Below, in pieces: positions 1 through 5,419 of a stretch of DNA of 6,515 nucleotides; within the stretch, counting starts at the first letter, position 1; the number at the start of each line of letters is the position of its first letter. Origin of the DNA: Candidatus Falkowiibacteriota bacterium (GTDB taxonomy: Bacteria > Patescibacteriota > Patescibacteriia > Patescibacteriales > JALSMD01); contig JALSMD010000132.1 of assembly GCA_026987855.1 (NCBI GenBank), forward strand, positions 1 through 6,515. The letters run 5' to 3'. Position numbers and translations under genes: made by a program. Below the pieces are notes generated by a model. It did not search any database and was not told the origin of the DNA. It saw only the letters and a list, made by a program, of their open reading frames with translations.

Positions 1-765
1 TTTATTGTTTTTTATTGTTGTTTTCTCTTCTTCTTTTTTATTGTTATCTTTTTTCTTGTTATTTTCTTCTTCTTTATCTTCTTTTAAATCTTTTAAATCT
101 TTTGCCTCGCTTTCTTTTTCTTCTTTCTTTTCTACTTTCTCAAACTTTAGGTCTCCCATGCCAGAAATTAAAACTAAACCACCTCTTGCGCCTGGAACTG
201 CTCCTTTAATATATAAAATATTATTTTCTTTGTCTATCTTAATAATTTCTAAATTTGTAACAGTTGCTCTTTCTCCTCCTGTTCTTCCTCCCATCTTTGT
301 GCCCTTAAAAACATGAGCTGGCCCTGTAGCACCAATTGACCCTGGCATTCTTAATTGGTCTTTAGTTCCATGACTTTTAGGAGCGCCTGCAAAACCATGC
401 CTTTTGACTACTCCTTGAAAACCTTTTCCTTTGGAGGTTCCTGTCACTTTTATTATGTCTCCCTCTTCAAAAGTGTCTACTTTTATTACATCTCCTCTTT
501 CAATACCCTCTATTTTATCACATCTAAATTCTCTTAAAAATCTAAAATTACCTAAACCTTTTAAATGTCCTCTTTGTGGTTTTTTAATATTTTTTTCCTT
601 CTTCTTGCCAAAACCAACTTGAATTGCAAAATATCCATCTTTATCTTCTGTCTTAACTTGAGTGACAACACATGGCCCTGCTTTTACAGCAGTAACTGCT
701 ACTACTTCATCGTCTTTTTTCCAAATTTGAGTCATATTCAATTTTTGTCCTAAGATAAATTTCAT
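1..765 (-). CDS. rplC: 50S ribosomal protein L3 (uL3), 3' end beyond the window
   Basis: L3 is an early-assembly protein of the 50S subunit that binds 23S rRNA near the peptidyl-transferase centre. The frame opens at an ATG at 765-763 and stays open for 255 codons to the left edge, so the gene is cut. The family start is visible as MKFILGQKLNMTQIW. The core continues through DGYFAIQVGFGKKK and GTSKGKGFQGVVKRHGF to PGSIGATGPAHVFKGTKMGG and KGAVPGARGGLVLISG, ending near residue 204. Bacterial L3 is normally about 205-215 residues. Here a Lys/Glu/Asp/Asn-rich low-complexity tail runs from about residue 207 to 255 and onwards. No Shine-Dalgarno precedes the ATG; the leader is A/T-rich. It follows rpsJ after an unusually long 242-nt gap containing a terminator, so its expression may be attenuated. 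Identity is certain; the end is not visible. Confidence 0.96.
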   Translation of the reverse strand, partial: MKFILGQKLNMTQIWKKDDEVVAVTAVKAGPCVVTQVKTEDKDGYFAIQVGFGKKKEKNIKKPQRGHLKGLGNFRFLREFRCDKIEGIERGDVIKVDTFEEGDIIKVTGTSKGKGFQGVVKRHGFAGAPKSHGTKDQLRMPGSIGATGPAHVFKGTKMGGRTGGERATVTNLEIIKIDKENNILYIKGAVPGARGGLVLISGMGDLKFEKVEKKEEKESEAKDLKDLKEDKEEENNKKKDNNKKEEEKTTIKNNK

Positions 766-793
766 ATATATAATTTTCTTAATTAATATTGCT

Positions 794-834
794 AAAAAAA
801 CAAAAACTGGCTTTACTTGGAGTCAGAAAACCAG
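794..834 (-). terminator. Intrinsic terminator or attenuator upstream of rplC
   Basis: On the minus strand, CTGGTTTT (834-827) pairs with AAAGCCAG (814-807). This gives 8 bp including one G-U pair that works only in the minus-strand RNA, around a 12-nt loop. It is followed at once by TTTTTGTTTTTTT (806-794). This is a textbook intrinsic terminator, pointing at rplC, whose start lies only 28 nt beyond the U-tract. That leaves no room for a separate rplC promoter, so conditional termination (attenuation) is the natural reading. The stop codon of the small frame at 813-914 lies in the 3' arm. Confidence 0.75.
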
Positions 835-914
835 CAAACACTTATTAATTTAATGCGTTTTTGCTGAATTTTCCTTCTCAATAACTTATTCTCCTTCTTG
901 GATATTGATCTCAT
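813..914 (-). CDS. Possible 33-residue leader peptide upstream of rplC
   Basis: A small frame runs from ATG at 914-912 to TAA at 815-813 and encodes a basic 33-residue peptide. It starts MRSISKKENK, passes through LLRRKIQQKR and ends ISVCWFSDSK. I recognise no family. The ATG is preceded by AAAGGAAG about 8 nt upstream, a better ribosome site than any full-length gene here has. A second AAGGAG (896-891) sits 9 nt before an in-frame TTG (881-879), so a 22-residue version is possible. The last eight codons run through the terminator hairpin at 807-834, with the stop in its 3' arm and a Cys-Trp codon pair at its 5' edge. A ribosome finishing this frame would physically block the hairpin. It could instead be a chance frame in a structured leader; the peptide is short and untested. 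Confidence 0.35.
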   Translation of the reverse strand: MRSISKKENKLLRRKIQQKRIKLISVCWFSDSK

Positions 915-960
915 TGTAACACTTCCTTTAATAAAGGGTTATTACAATTTTCACAATATC
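901..960 (-). promoter_or_regulatory. Three-tier hairpin covering a ribosome site and ATG, rplC leader
   Basis: Three nested inverted repeats share nearly one centre: GATATTG/CAATATC (901-907 with 954-960), ATTGTAA/TTACAAT (913-919 with 942-948) and CCTTT/AAAGG (925-929 with 933-937). In minus-strand RNA the inner stem holds the AAAGG of the small frame's ribosome site, and the middle stem holds the first bases of its ATG at 914. The fold would therefore hide the start of the 33-codon frame. The arrangement resembles a translational switch controlling the downstream terminator at 794-834. No ligand or protein-binding motif is recognised. Confidence 0.5.
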
Positions 961-1007
961 CTTCTTAATTTTATTTATACACAATTTAATATTAAACTTA
1001 TTTTAGT

Positions 1008-1376
1008 TTACTGCATTTTAATTTCTACGTCAACCCCTGCCGGTAAATTTAAGTTTGATAATGCTTCAATAGTCTTAGCTGACGGTTCAATAATATCAAT
1101 TAATCTCTTGTGAATTCTCATTTCATACTGATCTCTAGCATCCTTATGAACAAAAGTTGAACGATTTACAGTGTATCTCTTTTTTTCAGTGGGAAGAGGG
1201 ATTGGACCAAAAACTTCTGCACCACTCCTCTCTGCAGTTTCAATAATAGTTTTAGTTGATTGATCAATAATTTTGTAATCAAACGCCTTAATTTTAATGC
1301 GGACTCTCTGTTTATAGTCCTCATCCTCTCCTTTCCTTTTGGTCTGTTTTTCTTCTTTTAATTTATCTTTGTTCAT
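1008..1376 (-). CDS. rpsJ: 30S ribosomal protein S10 (uS10) with charged N-terminal extension
   Basis: S10 is a protein of the 30S head that in several bacteria also acts as NusE in transcription antitermination. The S10 core begins around residue 23 (QRVRIKIKAFDYKIIDQ). It continues with the family signature AEVFGPIPLPTEKKRYTVNR and the strongly conserved KDARDQYEMRIHKRLIDIIEP, and ends LPAGVDVEIKMQ. The protein has 122 residues against about 102-105 for typical bacterial S10. The surplus is a Lys/Glu-rich N-terminal segment of about 22 residues. There is no in-frame ATG, GTG or TTG between residue 1 and the core, so the extended start at 1376 is the only reasonable one. The leader has no Shine-Dalgarno. 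It lies 68 nt after tuf, behind a GC-rich palindrome. In many bacteria rpsJ opens the S10 operon; here rplC follows after a long leader. Confidence 0.97.
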   Translation of the reverse strand: MNKDKLKEEKQTKRKGEDEDYKQRVRIKIKAFDYKIIDQSTKTIIETAERSGAEVFGPIPLPTEKKRYTVNRSTFVHKDARDQYEMRIHKRLIDIIEPSAKTIEALSNLNLPAGVDVEIKMQ

Positions 1377-1395
1377 GTTTAATTAATTAATTTTT

Positions 1396-1450
1396 AAATA
1401 AACATTATAACCCGCCTAAATTCTTGTTTAGGCGGGCAAAATGTTTATTT
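1396..1450 (-). terminator. Two-tier palindrome overlapping the tuf stop codon
   Basis: An inner perfect 10-bp GC-rich stem, cccgcctaaa (1411-1420) with tttaggcggg (1427-1436), closes a 6-nt loop. An outer perfect 10-bp stem, aaataaacat (1396-1405) with atgtttattt (1441-1450), flanks it across a 5/4-nt internal loop. The outer arm contains the tuf stop (1447-1445). On the minus strand the inner stem is followed by TTATAATGTTTATTT, a broken U-run, so it may be a weak terminator or a 3'-end stabilising/processing structure. A TATAAT (1409-1404) lies in this stretch, 27 nt before the rpsJ ATG, but I see no convincing -35 element at the right distance. Confidence 0.6.
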
Positions 1451-2632
1451 TATAATTTTAGTTACCACGCCTGCTCCTACTGTTCTTCCACCTTCACGAA
1501 TAGCAAATCTTTGCTTTTCTTCTAAAGCAATAGGAGCAATTAATTTAACTTTTAAATTAACAGTATCTCCAGGCATTACCATTTCTGTTCCTTCTGGTAA
1601 TTGAACCTCTCCTGTAACATCGGTTGTTCTAATATAAAATTGTGGTTTGTATCCAGCAAAAAATGGTTTATGGCGTCCGCCTTCTTCTTTGCTTAAAACA
1701 TAAACTTCGCACTCAAATTCAGTATGAGGAGTAACGGTGCCTGGTTTGGCCAATACTTGACCACGTTCTACTTCATCTTTCTTAATGCCACGCAATAAAA
1801 TTCCTGCATTATCCCCAGCTTGACCTTCGTCTAATTGTTTATTAAACATTTCAATACCAGTAACAACTGTTTTTTGAGTTTCTCTTAAACCAACAATTTC
1901 TACTTCTTCATTTAATTTAATAACGCCTCTTTCAATTCTTCCAGTAACCACAGTACCGCGACCTTCAATTGAGAAAACATCTTCAATAGGCATTAAGAAT
2001 GGTTTATCTATATCACGTTTTGGTTCTGGAATGGCTTCATCCAAAGCTTCAATGAGCTCTAAAATAGGTTTAGCATCCTCTCCGCTTGGATTTTCTAAGG
2101 CTTTTAAAGCAGAACCTCTAATAACTTTAACTTCATCTCCAGGGAAATCATATTTTTTAAGTAAATCACGAATTTCTTCTTCTACTAGGTCAATTAGTTC
2201 TTTATCCTCTACCATATCACACTTGTTTAAGAAAACGACTATACTTGGCACACCGACCTGTCTAGCAAGCAAAATATGTTCTCTAGTTTGAGGCATAGGA
2301 CCATCGGTTGCTGCTACTACTAAAATCGCCCCGTCCATTTGAGCTGCCCCAGTAATCATGTTTTTAACATAATCAGCGTGACCAGGACAATCTACATGAG
2401 CATAGTGACGTTTATCTGATTCATACTCAACATGAGCAGTAGCAATAGTAATACCGCGCTCCTTTTCCTCTGGAGCAGCATCAATTTGATCTACAGATTT
2501 ATCAGAAGCTTTTAAACCTTTAGCAGCTAATACCTTTAAAATAGCTGCGGTTAAAGTTGTTTTCCCATGATCAACGTGTCCAATAGTTCCAACGTTGATG
2601 TGGGGTTTTTTGCGTTCAAATTTTTCTGCCAT
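1445..2632 (-). CDS. tuf: Elongation factor Tu
   Basis: EF-Tu is the GTPase that brings aminoacyl-tRNA to the ribosomal A site. All GTP-binding motifs are present: P-loop GHVDHGKT (18-25), switch I RGITI (59-63), DCPGH (81-85) with the catalytic His85, NKCD (136-139) and the SAL motif (174-176). Domain II follows with EDVFSIEGRGTVVTGRIERG, then domain III ending GGRTVGAGVVTKIIK. At 395 residues it matches the family length (394 in E. coli). The start at 2632 gives the usual MAEKFERKKPHINVGTIGHV. There is an AAGGAG (2657-2652), but 19 nt before the ATG, too far for normal spacing. The gene is bracketed by two-tier hairpins on both sides (2642-2709 and 1396-1450), which suggests its message level is set separately from fusA. 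Nothing in the motifs is abnormal. Confidence 0.99.
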   Translation of the reverse strand: MAEKFERKKPHINVGTIGHVDHGKTTLTAAILKVLAAKGLKASDKSVDQIDAAPEEKERGITIATAHVEYESDKRHYAHVDCPGHADYVKNMITGAAQMDGAILVVAATDGPMPQTREHILLARQVGVPSIVVFLNKCDMVEDKELIDLVEEEIRDLLKKYDFPGDEVKVIRGSALKALENPSGEDAKPILELIEALDEAIPEPKRDIDKPFLMPIEDVFSIEGRGTVVTGRIERGVIKLNEEVEIVGLRETQKTVVTGIEMFNKQLDEGQAGDNAGILLRGIKKDEVERGQVLAKPGTVTPHTEFECEVYVLSKEEGGRHKPFFAGYKPQFYIRTTDVTGEVQLPEGTEMVMPGDTVNLKVKLIAPIALEEKQRFAIREGGRTVGAGVVTKIIK

Positions 2633-2641
2633 GTTTTTATT

Positions 2642-2709
2642 TTAAAAACGGCTCCTTTTTAGTTTTCCATCTTGTTAAATCTTAATTTAACAAGATGGGC
2701 CGTTTTTAA
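2642..2709 (-). promoter_or_regulatory. Two-tier stem-loop in the tuf leader
   Basis: An outer 11-bp stem pairs 2642-2652 (ttaaaaacggc) with 2699-2709 (gccgtttttaa). Directly stacked on it is a perfect 14-bp stem, 2667-2680 with 2685-2698, closed by a 4-nt loop. On one side only, a 14-nt bulge (2653-2666) carries AAAAAGGA in the minus-strand RNA. The structure fills most of the 94-nt gap between the 145-residue gene and tuf, and ends 9 nt before the tuf ATG. Its 3' arm ends in TTTTT, so attenuation is possible. A conditional leader or RNase processing site is equally plausible. Confidence 0.6.
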
Positions 2710-2726
2710 TTAATTATTAATAATTA

Positions 2727-3164
2727 TTAAAATGGTATTTCTTCTATATATTGATTTTCGTCTTCTTCTATTACTTCTTTTGCTCCTTTTTTTATATCTT
2801 CCGGGATAGACCATGCGCCTCTTCTTTTATTCTCTTTATGTTCTTTTTCTTCTTTCTTAAAAGAAGTCTCTTTTTTTTCTTCTGTTTCTTTTTTTAGCCA
2901 ACTACTATTATTATTTTGATGGTAATAATTATTATTTTTGTTTTCCTGCTCACTACGCCAAATAGCAATATCGCGATTTATTTTATCAAGCAATTCATTT
3001 TCTGTCAAGCTCTTAACTTCTTTATTAGATTGAATTAATTTTTCATAATCACTTAAGGACATTATTACATGCGCCTCTTCCTCTGGCTTACTAGAGTCAA
3101 AAACAACTAATTTATCTCCTGTTTTTTTGATAAGATCAATAGCTTTTTGTAGCTGATTTAACAT
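2727..3164 (-). CDS. Unnamed protein between fusA and tuf, antitoxin-like N-terminus
   Basis: I cannot name this 145-residue protein. Residues 1-44 resemble the start of Phd/YefM-type antitoxins: an early helix (LQKAIDLIKKTGDKLVV), a strand, then HVIMSLSDYEKLI, close to the typical pattern hydrophobic-MS-x-x-(D/E)YE-x-L. Residues 53-73 (LTENELLDKINRDIAIWRSEQ) look like a folded helix. Residues 75-88 are Asn-rich and 90-115 Lys/Glu-rich, both probably disordered. The C-terminus, GAWSIPEDIKKGAKEVIEED then NQYIEEIPF, ends in acidic-Ile-Pro-Phe like the tip of bacterial SSB, although no OB fold is present. No toxin gene lies beside it. It sits 68 nt after fusA and 94 nt before tuf, with its own promoter (3189-3217) and a palindrome (3172-3211). 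The ATG at 3164 has an A/T leader without Shine-Dalgarno. That it is a real gene is likely from its position and clean codon structure; its function is unknown. Confidence 0.85.
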   Translation of the reverse strand: MLNQLQKAIDLIKKTGDKLVVFDSSKPEEEAHVIMSLSDYEKLIQSNKEVKSLTENELLDKINRDIAIWRSEQENKNNNYYHQNNNSSWLKKETEEKKETSFKKEEKEHKENKRRGAWSIPEDIKKGAKEVIEEDENQYIEEIPF

Positions 3165-3171
3165 AATTTTA

Positions 3172-3211
3172 TTTTATAATTATTTTCTATTTTATAAAAA
3201 TAATTATAAAA
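3172..3211. repeat. Perfect 15-bp AT palindrome, possible operator
   Basis: Bases 3172-3186 (ttttataattatttt) are exactly complementary to 3197-3211, around a 10-nt centre. All arm bases are A or T. One arm fills the spacer of the predicted promoter, the -10 hexamer lies in the centre, and the other arm covers the predicted transcription start, ending 7 nt before the ATG of the 145-residue gene. No U-tract follows on the minus strand, so it does not look like a terminator. The placement is that of an operator; a hairpin in the message would be incomplete if transcription starts near 3182. Confidence 0.55.
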
Positions 3212-3217
3212 CGTCAA
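3189..3217 (-). promoter_or_regulatory. Near-consensus sigma-70 promoter for the 145-residue gene and tuf
   Basis: On the minus strand TTGACG (3217-3212; 5 of 6 consensus) is followed after exactly 17 bp by TAAAAT (3194-3189; 5 of 6). The start would be near 3182, giving a leader of about 18 nt. It lies wholly in the 68-nt fusA-downstream gap, so it would transcribe the 145-residue gene and tuf apart from the main operon promoter. It is the best promoter match in the window, with the usual caution that AT-rich DNA offers many -10-like hexamers. Confidence 0.6.
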
Positions 3218-3232
3218 TAACTTTATTTAAAA

Positions 3233-5311
3233 TTATTTATCCTTATTTCCCATTAACTCATCCGCAACATTTTTGGGTACTTCTCTATAATGTAGGAATT
3301 CCATAGTGTAATTAGCTCTTCCTTGACTCATTGATCTTAAATCAGTAGCATAACCAAACATTTCAGCTAGAGGAACACGCGCATCAATTACTTTAATATT
3401 TCCTCGATCATACATTCTGTCAATCTGACCACGCCTAGAATTAAGGTCACCAACAATACTGCCCATATACTCTTCTGGAGTGGTAACTTCTACTTTCATA
3501 ATTGGCTCTAATATAACTGGTTCTGCTTTGCGACAAGCCTCTTTAAATCCTAATATAGCAGCCATTTTAAAAGCTGCTTCTGATGAATCTACTTCATGAT
3601 AAGAGCCATCATAAACAGCTACTTTAATATCTACCATTGGATAACCAGCTAATACTCCTTGTTCCATTGCTTCTTTTACACCTTTTTCAATAGCTGGAAT
3701 ATATTCCTTTGGAATAACTCCTCCCTTAATCTCATCAACAAATTCAAATCCTTTGCCTTCTTCTTGTGGTTCAACTCTTAACCAACAATGACCATATTGA
3801 CCGCGACCACCTGACTGCTTAATATATTTTCCTTCTGCTTCAGCTTTAGTTTTAATTGTTTCTCTATATGAAACTTGTGGTTTTCCAACATTAGCTTCTA
3901 CTTTAAATTCCCTCTTCATTCTGTCTACAATCACATCCAAATGCAATTCTCCCATTCCAGAAATTAATGTTTGGTTGGTTTCTTCGTTTGTTTCTACTCT
4001 AAATGTTGGATCTTCTTCTGCCAACTTTTGTAGAGCAATGCCCATTTTTTCTTGATCTGCCTTAGTTTTTGGTTCAACAGCAATTTTAATAACTGGCTCT
4101 GGGAATTTAATAGATTCTAATCTAACTGGACGAGATTCATCACATAAAGTATGACCAGTGATAGTGTTTTTTAGTCCAATAATAGCAGCAATATCTCCTG
4201 CTTTAATTTCTTTTATTTCTTCGCGATGGTTAGCATGCATTCTTACCAAACGCCCAACTCTTTCCTTATTGCCTGTAGAAGTATTTAAAACATATGAACC
4301 AGCATGAAGGGTCCCGCTATAGACTCTTACAAAACATAATTTGCCTACAAAAGGATCGGTAGCTATTTTAAAAGCTAAAGCCACCAATGGTTCGTTAGGA
4401 TCTGCTTTAAGAGCAATTTTTTTGTCTTCATCTCTTGGGTCTGTACCAATAACATCTGGCAAATCAAGAGGCGAAGGCAAATAATCAACTACTGCATCTA
4501 AGGTTAACTGAACCCCAATGTTTTGTAATGCTGTTCCACAAAATACAGGATAAATTTCATCAGAAATAACACCTTTTCTTAAAGCTGTTTTTAATTCCTC
4601 TATAGAAATGTCTTCTCCTCCCAAATATTTTTCTGTCAAGGCATCATCGCATTCTACAATTCTTTCAATCAGTTCATTACGATATTTTTCTACCTGCTCT
4701 TTCATATCCTCTGGGATAGGTATCTCTACCACTTTTTCTCCATATTGCCCTTGAAATTCATAAGCTTTTTGAGTTAAAAGATCAACTACTCCTCGCATTG
4801 TCTCTTCGGCACCAATAGGCAATTGCGCGGCCACTGCTTTTGGGCTTAAACGATCTCTAATAGAATCAAGACTCATAAAAAAATCCGCGCCTAATTTATC
4901 CATTTTATTAACAAAACAAATACGAGGAACTTTATATTTATCAGCTTGCCTCCACACGGTTTCTGACTGAGGTTCAACTCCAGCTGCTCCATCAAAAACA
5001 GCAATAGCTCCATCTAAAACGCGTAGGGATCTTTCTACCTCTACTGTAAAATCAACGTGGCCAGGAGTATCAATAATGTTAATCTTATGATCACGCCAAA
5101 AACATGTAGTAGCTGCAGAAGTAATGGTGATTCCTCTTTCTTTTTCTTGTTCCATCCAGTCCATATCGGCAGCGCCATCGTGAGTTTCACCAATTTTGTG
5201 CTTTTTGCCAGTATAAAAAAGCACGCGTTCAGTAAAGGTAGTTTTACCTGCATCAATATGCGCCATGATACCAATATTTCTGGTTTGTTGTAAGGTATAT
5301 TCTTTAGACAT
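3233..5311 (-). CDS. fusA: Elongation factor G
   Basis: EF-G is the translocase that moves tRNA and mRNA through the ribosome and, with RRF, splits ribosomes. The G domain shows AHIDAGKT (17-24), RGITITSAATT (59-69), DTPGH (81-85), NKMD (135-138) and CGTAL (258-262). Domain II follows (EPLVALAFKIATDPFVGKLC), then domain III (ISGMGELHLDVIVDRMKREF). Domain IV contains GGRGQYGHCWLRVEP and the tip region GSYHEVDSSEAAFKMA, with the conserved His that reaches the decoding site. Domain V (EPIMKVEVTTPEEYMGSIVG) closes the protein. At 692 residues it is full length for a canonical bacterial EF-G; the tip motif argues against the EF-G2 or TetM-type relatives. It starts at ATG 5311 after an A/T-only leader without Shine-Dalgarno. 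A 108-nt gap containing a hairpin and U-run separates it from rpsG, so it may be expressed partly independently of the ribosomal proteins. Confidence 0.99.
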   Translation of the reverse strand: MSKEYTLQQTRNIGIMAHIDAGKTTFTERVLFYTGKKHKIGETHDGAADMDWMEQEKERGITITSAATTCFWRDHKINIIDTPGHVDFTVEVERSLRVLDGAIAVFDGAAGVEPQSETVWRQADKYKVPRICFVNKMDKLGADFFMSLDSIRDRLSPKAVAAQLPIGAEETMRGVVDLLTQKAYEFQGQYGEKVVEIPIPEDMKEQVEKYRNELIERIVECDDALTEKYLGGEDISIEELKTALRKGVISDEIYPVFCGTALQNIGVQLTLDAVVDYLPSPLDLPDVIGTDPRDEDKKIALKADPNEPLVALAFKIATDPFVGKLCFVRVYSGTLHAGSYVLNTSTGNKERVGRLVRMHANHREEIKEIKAGDIAAIIGLKNTITGHTLCDESRPVRLESIKFPEPVIKIAVEPKTKADQEKMGIALQKLAEEDPTFRVETNEETNQTLISGMGELHLDVIVDRMKREFKVEANVGKPQVSYRETIKTKAEAEGKYIKQSGGRGQYGHCWLRVEPQEEGKGFEFVDEIKGGVIPKEYIPAIEKGVKEAMEQGVLAGYPMVDIKVAVYDGSYHEVDSSEAAFKMAAILGFKEACRKAEPVILEPIMKVEVTTPEEYMGSIVGDLNSRRGQIDRMYDRGNIKVIDARVPLAEMFGYATDLRSMSQGRANYTMEFLHYREVPKNVADELMGNKDK

Positions 5312-5363
5312 AATTTTATTTATTTATTAATTTACTAAAAAAATCAAAACTAAAAATTCAGAA

Positions 5364-5409
5364 CTATAAAAACAAAACTAGTTAAAACAAGTTTCGTTAA
5401 GTTTTAACT
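5364..5409 (-). terminator. Hairpin with U-run between rpsG and fusA
   Basis: AGTTAAAAC (5409-5401) pairs perfectly over 9 bp with GTTTTAACT (5388-5380) around a 12-nt loop, and is followed on the minus strand by AGTTTTGTTTTTATAG. The stem begins 11 nt after the rpsG stop. The AT-rich stem makes a weak intrinsic terminator, so it is probably leaky or an attenuator, since the fusA reading frame follows 53 nt after the U-run. A TATAGT (5368-5363) at its end, with TTGTTT 16 bp upstream, is only a poor promoter match. Confidence 0.5.
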
Positions 5410-5419
5410 CTCAAGATAA

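Noticed and set aside
5..762. Plus-strand open frames of 60-103 codons over the left end
   Set aside because: They are antisense shadows of the clearly conserved rplC frame; their Phe/Ser/Leu-rich translations are what A-rich coding DNA gives on its opposite strand.
794..836. Part of a tRNA or T-box in the rplC leader
   Set aside because: No cloverleaf, no T-loop GTTCRAAYC and no T-box AGGGTGG-type sequence; the element is explained by a terminator.
968..996. TTTAAT-N17-TAAAAT on the minus strand as a promoter for the rplC leader
   Set aside because: Only 3 of 6 matches in the -35 hexamer within pure A/T sequence; such matches are expected by chance. A nearby TATAAA (979-974) has no -35 either.
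898..1113. Plus-strand 71-codon frame opposite the rplC leader and the rpsJ end
   Set aside because: It overlaps the rpsJ C-terminal coding region in antisense, has no ribosome site and no family resemblance.
2031..2291. Plus-strand 86-codon frame inside tuf
   Set aside because: Ser-rich antisense shadow of the conserved EF-Tu G domain.
5041..5293. Frames inside fusA on both strands (77 and 78 codons)
   Set aside because: Both overlap the invariant GTPase motifs of EF-G in other frames, with no independent support.
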